Shown here in pieces: positions 1 through 5,754 of a stretch of DNA of 5,754 nt. The first letter of the stretch is position 1, and each line of letters starts with the position of its first letter. A program made the position numbers and the translations under genes. The notes under the pieces are model-generated. The model had not been told where the DNA came from, did no database searches, and saw only the letters and a program-made list of their open reading frames with translations. Location: positions 1-5,754 of the forward strand of contig JAGGSX010000073.1 of assembly GCA_021158865.1 (NCBI GenBank). Reading direction: 5' to 3'. The stretch comes from Thermoplasmata archaeon (lineage in GTDB: Archaea; Thermoplasmatota; E2; UBA202; JdFR-43).

Positions 1-533
1 AATGGTTGCAATGCATTCAACCATGAATCAGGAGCAATTATGAGTAAATCATAGGTATCGTTAAATTTATTGCTGGATAAAGTATAATAAATTCTTGCAT
101 CTATTTTTTCTGGAAGATATGCATACCCATTCTTTAACTCAGGAAACACATCCATCACAACAATTGTTGCATGTTTTCCATCATAAATTCCTTTTTCAAT
201 CCTGTATGACCACCTCTCTCTAATTTTACAGTTTATCCTCATAATCTTATTTTTAATAAATATTGTAACCATACCATCCACACTAAATCTATTTTTTCCA
301 TGTTCTAAGATGGTTATGTTGTTTATGGTTGCATTGAAAGGAAGAATACATACACTCTTATAAAATGGGGCTATCTTATGTGGTGACAAAAAAATATAAC
401 CAATTTTGAAATCGTTAATTTTAAGCAAGAAATGACGATTTTCATTTAGTTCATTTGTTTTATATATCGTATTCATTCCAAAAGAAGGTGTAATAAAGGA
501 TATAATAATAAATACAATAATAATTCCTTTCAT
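1..533 (-). CDS. Secreted protein, probable N-terminal part of a gingipain-like (C25) cysteine peptidase; 3' end outside window
   Basis: The frame stays open from an ATG at 533 to the left edge, giving 177 codons, so the protein is cut off. Residues 1-19 form a short signal peptide: one Lys, an Ile/Phe-rich core, then PSFG. Residues 20-150 look like beta-strands with N-glycosylation sequons at N68 and N72, and match no domain I can name. The decisive part is 159-177, which reads NDTYDLLIIAPDSWLNALQP. This resembles the opening strand and helix of peptidase family C25 (typically YDLLIITP..F..ALQPLV.HK). The catalytic His and Cys would lie beyond the edge, so activity cannot be judged. The start is firm: no ATG, GTG or TTG occurs in frame between it and the TAA at 594-596. 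No Shine-Dalgarno precedes it (TATATATTTTT), so translation may be leaderless or coupled. It lies 60 bases downstream of the surface-protein gene, suggesting a cell-surface role. The C25 assignment rests on a short motif. Confidence 0.6.
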   Translation of the reverse strand, partial: MKGIIIVFIIISFITPSFGMNTIYKTNELNENRHFLLKINDFKIGYIFLSPHKIAPFYKSVCILPFNATINNITILEHGKNRFSVDGMVTIFIKNKIMRINCKIRERWSYRIEKGIYDGKHATIVVMDVFPELKNGYAYLPEKIDARIYYTLSSNKFNDTYDLLIIAPDSWLNALQP

Positions 534-568
534 AAAAATATATAGAAATTGCCTATTTCTTACTTTCG

Positions 569-601
569 TAAAAATTAATAAAAAGGGAAGAGATTACTTC
601 C
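569..601 (-). terminator. Hairpin plus double T-tract after the surface-protein gene
   Basis: On the minus strand, GGAAG (601-597) and CTTCC (590-586) can form a perfect 5-bp stem. The 6-nt loop TAATCT contains the stop codon of the surface-protein gene. One C follows, then TTTTT, ATTAA, TTTTT (584-570). This resembles an intrinsic terminator, and T-rich tracts alone end many archaeal transcripts. The stem is short and overlaps the last two codons. The same A/T-rich block could instead act as a weak TATA element for the downstream gene, placing a start near 551. Confidence 0.4.
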
Positions 602-3600
602 TTCTTCTTGCAATCAATATTGCCGCAAGCAATCCTATTGCTAAGCCAATGAATTCAAAGCCCGGTGTTTTCCCTGGTGATTTTGTTACTGTAATGCTTT
701 TTGTAGCTGTATAATATCCATCCTTTTCTGCTGTTATTGTAATTGTTCCTTTAGTTGTGGGCTTGTATTTTATTTCACCATTTGAATCGGTTGTTCCTAT
801 TGTAGTGCCATTAACTTTAACCGTTGCCCCTTCAATGGCTTTTCCTGTTATTGTCGTCACAAATATTGAAAATTCTTTGCCTTTTTCAACTTCAGTCTGA
901 GCATGTATTTTCAATCCAAGTTTTACTGGTATTGTCTTAACTAACTCATTTTCAATATATATTTCTATTTCTCCGGTTTGCAATGGCATCACACCAAACA
1001 TCAATTTTCCATCTGCATCGGTTTTTCCTACTAAAACAGCATTGTTTCCAGGTGTTTTAATGCTCACATTCAGCCCAGCACAGCCAGCCTGCGTAACACG
1101 ATGTGTTACTTTTATAACTATAAGATTTTCTTCTCCAACAAACGCAATCTTTGTTGCTGGTTCTACTATATCAATCTGTGGAGGTTCAACCTTGAGCACG
1201 CCGTCAGCGTCAGCCAGCTGGCTTCCACTTTTTTCTGGCTTGAATTCAAATGTTATGTTCCCAACAGCTGTTGCATCTACGCCAGTGATGTTTCCTTTTC
1301 CATTTGTGATTGTAAGACTATATGTTGCATTTTGGACAAATGCTTCAAAGCTTCCTGTTTGCTGGATTCCTTTTATTATAAGAGTTCCATTCAATGGTTT
1401 GCCATTCCATGTTACAGTAAATGTTATTGTCATATTTTTATCAACATTCTTAACCAATGCAGTTGGACTTGTTGAAACGCTTGCTTTTGATACAACAAAA
1501 CTTGATTCATTCTTCAAATTATCATGTTTGCTATCTGTTGTTTTGATATACAGGTAATAAGTTCCATCTTTTGTTACATAATCAGTATATGTATAATTAC
1601 CCTTGCTTACTTTAGTCGGTGTTATGGGTGTTAAACTGCCTAAATCCAATTTTCCATCATGTAATTTTTGTAATTGTGTTTCATTTAGCACATAAAATTC
1701 AAATGTATCACTATAAGAGGCATTATCCCTTGTTATATTGACCTTAAATGTCGTCATTTCTCCAGCTAATACAGTAGATGGAGCTATCGTAGCTTTTAAA
1801 TCATGAGCTGCCTGCGATTCTATTCTTGCATAGGCATATTTCATTCCATCATAATCGAATGATGCAATCACTATTATGTTCACACCAGCCTGTGAGGATG
1901 TGAAATTATTGAATACATATTTTCCTTCTCCAGTTGCATGCTGGGAAGAAGCTATTGTATTTCCTATTCCATATAGTCCTGTTTCATATACTATTGTCAC
2001 ATTTGCATTATAGAATGGAATCTGTTGTGTCTTATCTTTTACCTGGACTTCAACAGTTTTTGGTGTATCTACTCTAATTTTATCTGGCGCAACGGTTGTA
2101 TATCCTCCATTCACCACATCTATAACTTCATTTGCTGTTCCTTTATCAGGCCATGTCACATTGACATAAATCTTTCCATTACCTTTTGTCGGAAATACTG
2201 TTATATTCCATGTTCCATTTCCTAAATAATAATATGCTTTTGCTGGTGGGCTATATAAAACATCTCCTTCAACTTTTATACGGTCTGTAACATTTTCATT
2301 ATTTGCTCCAATTTTTAAGTTTGTTTTATTCCCGTATGTTTTCATATTGTTTCCAAATATTTGTATTGTTATATTTTGTGCATTTTGGTTTGGAGCCAGC
2401 ACATTCAATTTTTTATCTGAAGGTGTAATTATATCAACATTAACAGCTGGTGGAGAAGGTATTGAATAATCTTTCTCACCTGAATATTCCCATATTCCAT
2501 CTCCAGTTACATCAACATTCACTTTCAATTTGTAATCTCCTGTCTCCCACATTGCTGAAGTTAGGTTAAGAAGTTTTCCACTCACTTCAAATGTTATATT
2601 TCCTCCATGGCTTCCATCAGATGTGTTTTTCCACGCATATAACTCATTCCCTTTGTAGATGGATACATTATATTTCATATGTGGATAATAGGCATTGTTA
2701 ACAAGAAGAGCCGCTCCATCTTCTGGATACGTGACTTCAAAAGACGCTTTTCCCTTGGGGAAGCCGCCTACGGCATCAACTTTAATGAGTGTTATATTTG
2801 GTTCAACCATATTAACTTTAAAGATATCATATCCAAATGCATTAGGATTTGCTTCATTTCCAATATAAGCTGTTATATTATATTCACCTACACCTTTCAG
2901 ACCAACATTTACATCCAAGAAACTAAATGTTGAATCATTTGCAACATTTGTTGTGGCTGTTGAGCCATCGGGATAATGTATTTTTACTATAGCTGTAGTT
3001 GCTGCAGCACCATTCATTTTTACTGTTCCTTCTATATTTACATAGCAGCCAGATTGTCCCGTTTTTGTGAAATTCATCTTATCTGGAGTTGCATTAACGT
3101 CTAACGAAACAGGTTTAACATCGATTGCTTTAGCATTGCCTTTTGTATCAACAACCCACCAACTGCCGCTCTTATCAAAATGAACATTTGACCATCTTAC
3201 ATAAGGAGGCAATGCCGGTCCTTTTACAAGGGTTCCATCAGGGTTGTATAATGAGACATTTCCCTGAGCATTATTCACTTCTATGGTCTTTGTTTCATCC
3301 CAGTTTGCAGTCGTTGGTGTAACTGTAAGTACTGATAAATTGCAAATCTGGAAAGAAAAATTCTTCTGTTCTTCAGATTTATTCCAGAAGTCGATAGAAT
3401 AGTAATATATCTTATACGTTCCGGGTTCATTTAATTTGAAAGAGCCATTGTATGTTTTCCATACTCCATCGTTAATCTTGTAAAATGTTGCTCTAACCCC
3501 TGTCTCATCAGTTGCATTTAATGTAATAGTAACATTAACATATTTATCGTCAATAATTTTCTTACCCTCTATATTATATGTTGTTACGGGTGGATTTATG

Positions 3601-4103
3601 AAACTATTTACCTCTCCGCATGTAGAACCATTTAGATTCTCTTGCCATCCTCCTGTTTCATTAAGTTCTATTGAATGATTTTTCTCAGACACATCGCTTG
3701 TATATGTTGCAACAGCAACGGTGCTATTGGTATTATTATATAGATACACACTATCCCCGTCATTGTTTAAAAGAGGACCTGAATGTGTAACACATACATA
3801 ACTGTAAGCAGGTATAGAAGAGGGCAAATTCCCAAATTGCTGCGATTCATTATCTGTTATGTACCAGCCTGTCGTATTTATTGCTTCTCCTGTAGGATTG
3901 TATAGTTCCACACACTCTGGATATCCAAGGTCAGGATGATACAATATTTCTGTTATTATCGGAACGTTGTTGCTGATATTCGACAACACTGCTTTAACTT
4001 CAATTCCACTTTCATTTTGCAAGACAACAAAGAAAGCGCTCGCTATTAAGGTGGCGATTACCACCAAACTCCCTATTTTCCTAATTAATTTTTTTCCATA
4101 CAT
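594..4103 (-). CDS. Large secreted, multi-domain surface protein with lamin-tail domain and PGF-CTERM anchor
   Basis: The product is 1169 residues. Residues 1-38 form a Sec signal (KK and RK, hydrophobic 11-28, possible cleavage after V-K-A38). Residues 48-170 match a lamin-tail (LTD) domain: ITEILYHP, then CVELYNP, GWYITD, NDGDSVYLYN. Residues 172-253 resemble the OmpL47/chitobiase-type beta domain (ITLNATDETGVRATFYKIND, then GTYKIYYYSID). Residues 255-975 are a series of divergent beta-sandwich segments. Residues 979-1060 and 1063-1140 look Ig-like or carboxypeptidase-regulatory-like (GKAIEGATVKVNG, then TTDSNGEI). The tail is PGF at 1147-1149, a hydrophobic stretch 1151-1165, and RRRK: a PGF-CTERM signal, which archaeosortase A cleaves and replaces with a lipid anchor. 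I count about 44 N-X-S/T sequons and six Cys (64, 104, 162, 254, 353, 1008). No catalytic motif is visible. The likely role is a glycosylated S-layer-associated or adhesive protein. A strong Shine-Dalgarno supports the start. The architecture is clear; the exact function is unknown. Confidence 0.9.
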   Translation of the reverse strand: MYGKKLIRKIGSLVVIATLIASAFFVVLQNESGIEVKAVLSNISNNVPIITEILYHPDLGYPECVELYNPTGEAINTTGWYITDNESQQFGNLPSSIPAYSYVCVTHSGPLLNNDGDSVYLYNNTNSTVAVATYTSDVSEKNHSIELNETGGWQENLNGSTCGEVNSFINPPVTTYNIEGKKIIDDKYVNVTITLNATDETGVRATFYKINDGVWKTYNGSFKLNEPGTYKIYYYSIDFWNKSEEQKNFSFQICNLSVLTVTPTTANWDETKTIEVNNAQGNVSLYNPDGTLVKGPALPPYVRWSNVHFDKSGSWWVVDTKGNAKAIDVKPVSLDVNATPDKMNFTKTGQSGCYVNIEGTVKMNGAAATTAIVKIHYPDGSTATTNVANDSTFSFLDVNVGLKGVGEYNITAYIGNEANPNAFGYDIFKVNMVEPNITLIKVDAVGGFPKGKASFEVTYPEDGAALLVNNAYYPHMKYNVSIYKGNELYAWKNTSDGSHGGNITFEVSGKLLNLTSAMWETGDYKLKVNVDVTGDGIWEYSGEKDYSIPSPPAVNVDIITPSDKKLNVLAPNQNAQNITIQIFGNNMKTYGNKTNLKIGANNENVTDRIKVEGDVLYSPPAKAYYYLGNGTWNITVFPTKGNGKIYVNVTWPDKGTANEVIDVVNGGYTTVAPDKIRVDTPKTVEVQVKDKTQQIPFYNANVTIVYETGLYGIGNTIASSQHATGEGKYVFNNFTSSQAGVNIIVIASFDYDGMKYAYARIESQAAHDLKATIAPSTVLAGEMTTFKVNITRDNASYSDTFEFYVLNETQLQKLHDGKLDLGSLTPITPTKVSKGNYTYTDYVTKDGTYYLYIKTTDSKHDNLKNESSFVVSKASVSTSPTALVKNVDKNMTITFTVTWNGKPLNGTLIIKGIQQTGSFEAFVQNATYSLTITNGKGNITGVDATAVGNITFEFKPEKSGSQLADADGVLKVEPPQIDIVEPATKIAFVGEENLIVIKVTHRVTQAGCAGLNVSIKTPGNNAVLVGKTDADGKLMFGVMPLQTGEIEIYIENELVKTIPVKLGLKIHAQTEVEKGKEFSIFVTTITGKAIEGATVKVNGTTIGTTDSNGEIKYKPTTKGTITITAEKDGYYTATKSITVTKSPGKTPGFEFIGLAIGLLAAILIARRRK

Positions 4104-4105
4104 TT

Positions 4106-4144
4106 TTATTCCCCCTTAGGTTTGCCATCTAAAATGCTTATCAT
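4106..4144 (-). other. Possible 12-codon upstream mini-ORF in the surface-protein leader
   Basis: In the minus-strand leader an ATG at 4144 opens a frame of 12 codons (M-I-S-I-L-D-G-K-P-K-G-E) and ends in TAA at 4108-4106, two bases before the surface-protein ATG. Its last codons contain the Shine-Dalgarno of the main gene. Its own start sits in a 6-bp inverted repeat (AAAATG, loop ATAAG, CATTTT). The arrangement would allow translational coupling, but an ORF this short easily arises by chance and has only a weak purine-rich stretch ahead of it. Confidence 0.2.
4111..4117 (-). promoter_or_regulatory. Shine-Dalgarno sequence of the surface-protein gene
   Basis: AAGGGGG on the minus strand lies 7 bases before the ATG at 4103. 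It can pair over seven bases, with one G-U, to the anti-Shine-Dalgarno end of 16S rRNA (CCUCCUU). It fixes the start of the 1169-residue protein. Neither the exporter gene nor the putative peptidase gene in this window has a comparable site. Confidence 0.75.
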
Positions 4145-4191
4145 TTTTTAACCTTTTCCTTTTTTATTGGACAAGAAAGAATTGTTATTCC

Positions 4192-4201
4192 TTTATATAA
4201 A
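4192..4201 (-). promoter_or_regulatory. TATA box for the surface-protein gene
   Basis: TTTATATAAA is a perfect 10-bp palindrome and a near-ideal archaeal TATA box, so its direction is inferred from the gene it precedes. With the usual spacing of about 26 bases, transcription would start near 4170 and give a leader of roughly 65 nt that carries the Shine-Dalgarno and the mini-ORF. It gives the surface-protein gene its own promoter, independent of the exporter gene upstream. Confidence 0.65.
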
Positions 4202-4240
4202 CATTTTGATTTTTTTAAGAAATTAGAGGGAAATTCTCCA

Positions 4241-4831
4241 TCAGTCCATAATTTTTAGCCCGCTATAAATAAAATATACCCCAAAGAAAAGGAGAAGAGA
4301 AAAAGATATTACTTTCAAAAATTTTTCCATTCCCGCTATTTTAACGCCTTTTTCTGAAGAAAATGAAACAAATGAATACCATGTAAAATCACATATTTCG
4401 TGAAAGAATATGAATGAGACAAGCCCTATAATTCCAAATGCATTGGCTTTTATAGCAAGAGATAAACCAATGGTAATCCACCACATAATAAAATATGGAT
4501 TTAATGAACTCAACACAAATCCGGCGAGCCACCCCCTAATTTTTTTCTTATTCTCTTTTTCTTTGAGTGAAGAAGATGCGAGATATAAAAGGAATGCGCC
4601 GCCTGCGACACCTATCAATGCTTTTATTTTATTGGTTATGGGTAAGCCGCCAAAGAAAAAAAGTGTAAGCATAATTGGAATTTCTATGGTTGCATGACCC
4701 AATGAAATCAATAAACCCGCATATTTATTTTTCCTTCCCTCTGAAATTGCTACCGCAAAAATTGGACCCGGCATCAATACGCCGCTTAAGGATATGAATA
4801 CTACTGCTATTATGAATGAAAGCAAATCCAT
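4241..4831 (-). CDS. LysE/RhtB-family exporter
   Basis: A 196-residue integral membrane protein with about six hydrophobic segments (near 4-26, 38-60, 70-90, 100-122, 132-158 and 172-192), the normal size and topology for the LysE superfamily, which exports amino acids or related small molecules. Family features are the first-helix motif GVLMPGP (17-23) followed by ISEGRKNKYAG, the GH..IE.P segment (45-52), NPYFIMWWITIGL (111-123) and HEICDFTWYSFVSF (144-157). The last two are typical of the archaeal branch as I know it. The substrate cannot be told from sequence. I chose the ATG at 4831, whose product begins MDLLSF. A TTG at 4843 would add four residues. Neither has a Shine-Dalgarno, and an A/T box about 25 bases before the ATG suggests a leaderless mRNA. 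The stop lies 137 bases before the surface-protein start. The gene appears intact and shows no functional link to its neighbours. Confidence 0.88.
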   Translation of the reverse strand: MDLLSFIIAVVFISLSGVLMPGPIFAVAISEGRKNKYAGLLISLGHATIEIPIMLTLFFFGGLPITNKIKALIGVAGGAFLLYLASSSLKEKENKKKIRGWLAGFVLSSLNPYFIMWWITIGLSLAIKANAFGIIGLVSFIFFHEICDFTWYSFVSFSSEKGVKIAGMEKFLKVISFSLLLFFGVYFIYSGLKIMD

Positions 4832-4846
4832 GATTGAATACAATAA

Positions 4847-4860
4847 AATTTAATTATATT
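4847..4860 (+). promoter_or_regulatory. Candidate plus-strand TATA region for the box C/D sRNA
   Basis: The A/T block AATTTAATTATATT is centred about 23-26 bases before the first base of the sRNA terminal stem (4876), which is the right distance for an archaeal TATA box. The same block is also the candidate promoter for the exporter gene on the other strand. Position and composition are the only evidence. Confidence 0.3.
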
Positions 4861-4875
4861 TGCCGTTGTATAAAT
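4850..4875 (-). promoter_or_regulatory. Candidate promoter of the exporter gene
   Basis: Two A/T elements lie upstream of the exporter on the minus strand. AATATAATTA (4860-4851) is centred about 25 bases before the ATG at 4831 and would give a leaderless transcript. TTTATA (4874-4869) would start transcription near 4845 with a leader of about 14 nt. Which one is used cannot be decided by eye. Confidence 0.45.
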
Positions 4876-4934
4876 GCCACAATGATGAGGAACGCTATGC
4901 TGAAATATGAAGAATGATGGGCGAACTGAGTGGC
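4876..4934 (+). ncRNA. Archaeal box C/D sRNA (2'-O-methylation guide)
   Basis: All parts of an archaeal box C/D guide RNA occur in order: terminal stem GCCAC (4876-4880); one A; C box ATGATGA (4882-4888); 11-nt guide GGAACGCTATG (4889-4899); D' box CTGA (4900-4903); 3-nt loop AAT; C' box ATGAAGA (4907-4913, one departure from RUGAUGA); 12-nt guide ATGATGGGCGAA (4914-4925); D box CTGA (4926-4929); closing stem GTGGC (4930-4934), the exact complement of the first stem. The stem, the three-base bulge A-A-U and the GA/AG pairs fit a kink-turn for L7Ae. The A that replaces U in C' could pair with the U of D'. Guides of 10-12 nt suit the L7Ae-Nop5-fibrillarin particle. It fills the gap between folP and the exporter, antisense to them, and ends one base before the folP stop. 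The D guide may target the 23S A-loop region. No target is assigned for the D' guide. Confidence 0.85.
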
Positions 4935-5754
4935 TTATCTTAAAATTTCATCTGCCACCATTGTAGCTCTCTTTGTTTCTCTTACATCATGACATCTTAT
5001 TATGTCGGCTCCATTGACAATTGCAATGATTTCAGCAGATATACTTCCTTCAAGTCTTTCATCTACTTCAGCATTTAAAATTTTTCCGATAAAAGATTTT
5101 CTTGATATTCCTATTAATAAAGGATATCCCATGCTTTTTATTTCATATAAATGAGATATTATTTCCATGTTATCTTCAAACCTTTTTCCAAAGCCCATGC
5201 CTGGGTCAAGAATAATTTGATTTTCATTTATTTTATTTTCAAAAGCAAATTTTATTCTTTTATTAAAAAAATCAATTATTTCCTCAATAACATCGTCATA
5301 ATAAGGATTGATTTGCATTGTTTCTGGTGTGCCTTTCATGTGCATTAAAACAACTGGAATATTATATTCTTTAACAACTCTTTCCATTCCATTCTTTAGG
5401 GCTGTGATATCATTCACCATACTCGCACCAGCTTCTATAGCCTTTTCTGCAACTCTCGGCTTATAGGTATCAATAGATATCGGAATATTGATTTCATTCG
5501 ATATTGCTTCAATAACAGGCAAAACTCTTTTCATCTCCTCTGTTTCATCAATCTTCTTTGAAAAAGGTCTTGTTGATTCTCCACCAACATCAATTATATC
5601 AGCTCCTTCTTTTTCCATCTGTTTTGCTCTCTCAACAGCACTTTCCAAATCAAAATATTTTCCACCATCATAGAATGAATCAGGAGTTACATTTAAAATA
5701 CCCATTATATACGTCCTTTTACCAATTTCATATATTTTTTTACCTATCTTAAGC
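4935..5754 (-). CDS. folP: Dihydropteroate synthase; 5' end outside window
   Basis: DHPS joins p-aminobenzoate, or a related arylamine in some archaea, to 6-hydroxymethyl-pterin diphosphate in pterin/folate synthesis. The visible part is 272 codons. Counted from the internal Met at 5705, the family motifs are complete: MGILNVTPDSF.DGG (1-15), GADIIDVGGESTRPF (34-48), ISIDTYKP (77-83), VNDITA (97-102), LMHMKGTPETMQ (120-131), ILDPGMGFGK (165-174), PLLIGISRKSFIG (195-207) and RCHDV (237-241). These give the TIM-barrel pterin site (Asn, Asp, Lys) and the SRK element. The Met at 5705 is not the true start: the frame stays open to the window edge and encodes KIGKKIYEIGKRTYI just before it, the usual DHPS lead-in strand pair. 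The gene is therefore 5'-truncated by the window, probably by only a few codons. No residue loss suggests inactivity. No other folate gene is visible here. Transfer from bacteria is possible but cannot be tested by eye. Confidence 0.95.
   Translation of the reverse strand, partial: LKIGKKIYEIGKRTYIMGILNVTPDSFYDGGKYFDLESAVERAKQMEKEGADIIDVGGESTRPFSKKIDETEEMKRVLPVIEAISNEINIPISIDTYKPRVAEKAIEAGASMVNDITALKNGMERVVKEYNIPVVLMHMKGTPETMQINPYYDDVIEEIIDFFNKRIKFAFENKINENQIILDPGMGFGKRFEDNMEIISHLYEIKSMGYPLLIGISRKSFIGKILNAEVDERLEGSISAEIIAIVNGADIIRCHDVRETKRATMVADEILR

Noticed and set aside
533..596. Readthrough fusion of the surface protein to the peptidase gene, since both are in the same frame with no other stop between.
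   Set aside because: Twenty sense codons separate TAA from the peptidase ATG, which is followed by a clean signal peptide. A shared frame occurs by chance one time in three.
1042..1557. Long open frames on the plus strand opposite the surface-protein gene, up to 171 codons, with smaller ones at 2025-2225 and 2679-2933.
   Set aside because: They lie wholly antisense to a well-supported gene, have no recognisable domains and have compositions expected from the reverse of Thr/Asn/Val-rich coding sequence.
2481..2513. Possible calcium-binding loop in the surface protein (DVTGDGIWEY, residues 531-540).
   Set aside because: It resembles a dockerin or thrombospondin-3 loop at the start, but the later acidic position does not fall where a DxDxDG...E loop needs it.
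4410..4697. 95-codon plus-strand frame opposite the exporter gene.
   Set aside because: Antisense to a clear membrane protein and without recognisable features.
4841..4843. TTG start for the exporter, four codons upstream of the ATG.
   Set aside because: It adds only four residues without a Shine-Dalgarno. The ATG at 4831 gives a normal family N-terminus and sits at the leaderless distance from an A/T box.
4914..4920. ATGATGG as the C' box of the sRNA, instead of ATGAAGA at 4907-4913.
   Set aside because: It would leave a guide of only 5 nt before the D box and a 10-nt D'-C' loop. The upstream choice gives a 12-nt guide and a 3-nt loop.
5703..5705. ATG at 5705 as the folP start codon.
   Set aside because: This Met belongs to the conserved MGILNVTPDSF motif. 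The frame continues to the window edge with typical DHPS lead-in residues, so the true start is outside.

Overview
The window looks like a piece of an AT-rich archaeal genome, probably a euryarchaeon in the broad sense. A member of Thermoplasmatota is my best guess, but the sequence does not settle this. The archaeal signs are a 1169-residue secreted protein ending in a PGF-CTERM sorting signal, a palindromic TATA box (TTTATATAAA) upstream of it, two genes with no Shine-Dalgarno sequence, and a well-formed archaeal-type box C/D guide RNA.

All four protein genes lie on the minus strand, so transcription runs right to left. From the right edge: (1) folP, dihydropteroate synthase, whose 5' end runs off the window; (2) a 91-base gap holding, on the opposite (plus) strand, a 59-nt box C/D sRNA gene plus A/T-rich promoter sequence; (3) a six-helix LysE/RhtB-type exporter; (4) a 137-base leader region with a TATA box, a strong Shine-Dalgarno and a 12-codon mini-ORF; (5) the large surface protein, with signal peptide, lamin-tail domain, OmpL47-like domain, a run of beta-sandwich domains, about 44 N-glycosylation sequons and a PGF-CTERM anchor; (6) a terminator-like hairpin over its stop codon; (7) the first 177 codons of a secreted protein that looks like the start of a gingipain-like (C25) cysteine peptidase and runs off the left edge.

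The surface protein and the putative secreted peptidase form a plausible cell-surface pair. folP (pterin/folate biosynthesis) and the exporter are housekeeping or accessory genes with no evident link to that pair. The best hidden feature is the box C/D sRNA. Its C, D', C' and D boxes, guide lengths of 11 and 12 nt, and kink-turn stem all fit. Its D guide can pair with what I recall of the archaeal 23S rRNA A-loop region, next to the universally modified position 2552. I see no CRISPR array, insertion sequence, tRNA, rRNA or defence island, and no evidence of a wholly new multi-gene system.
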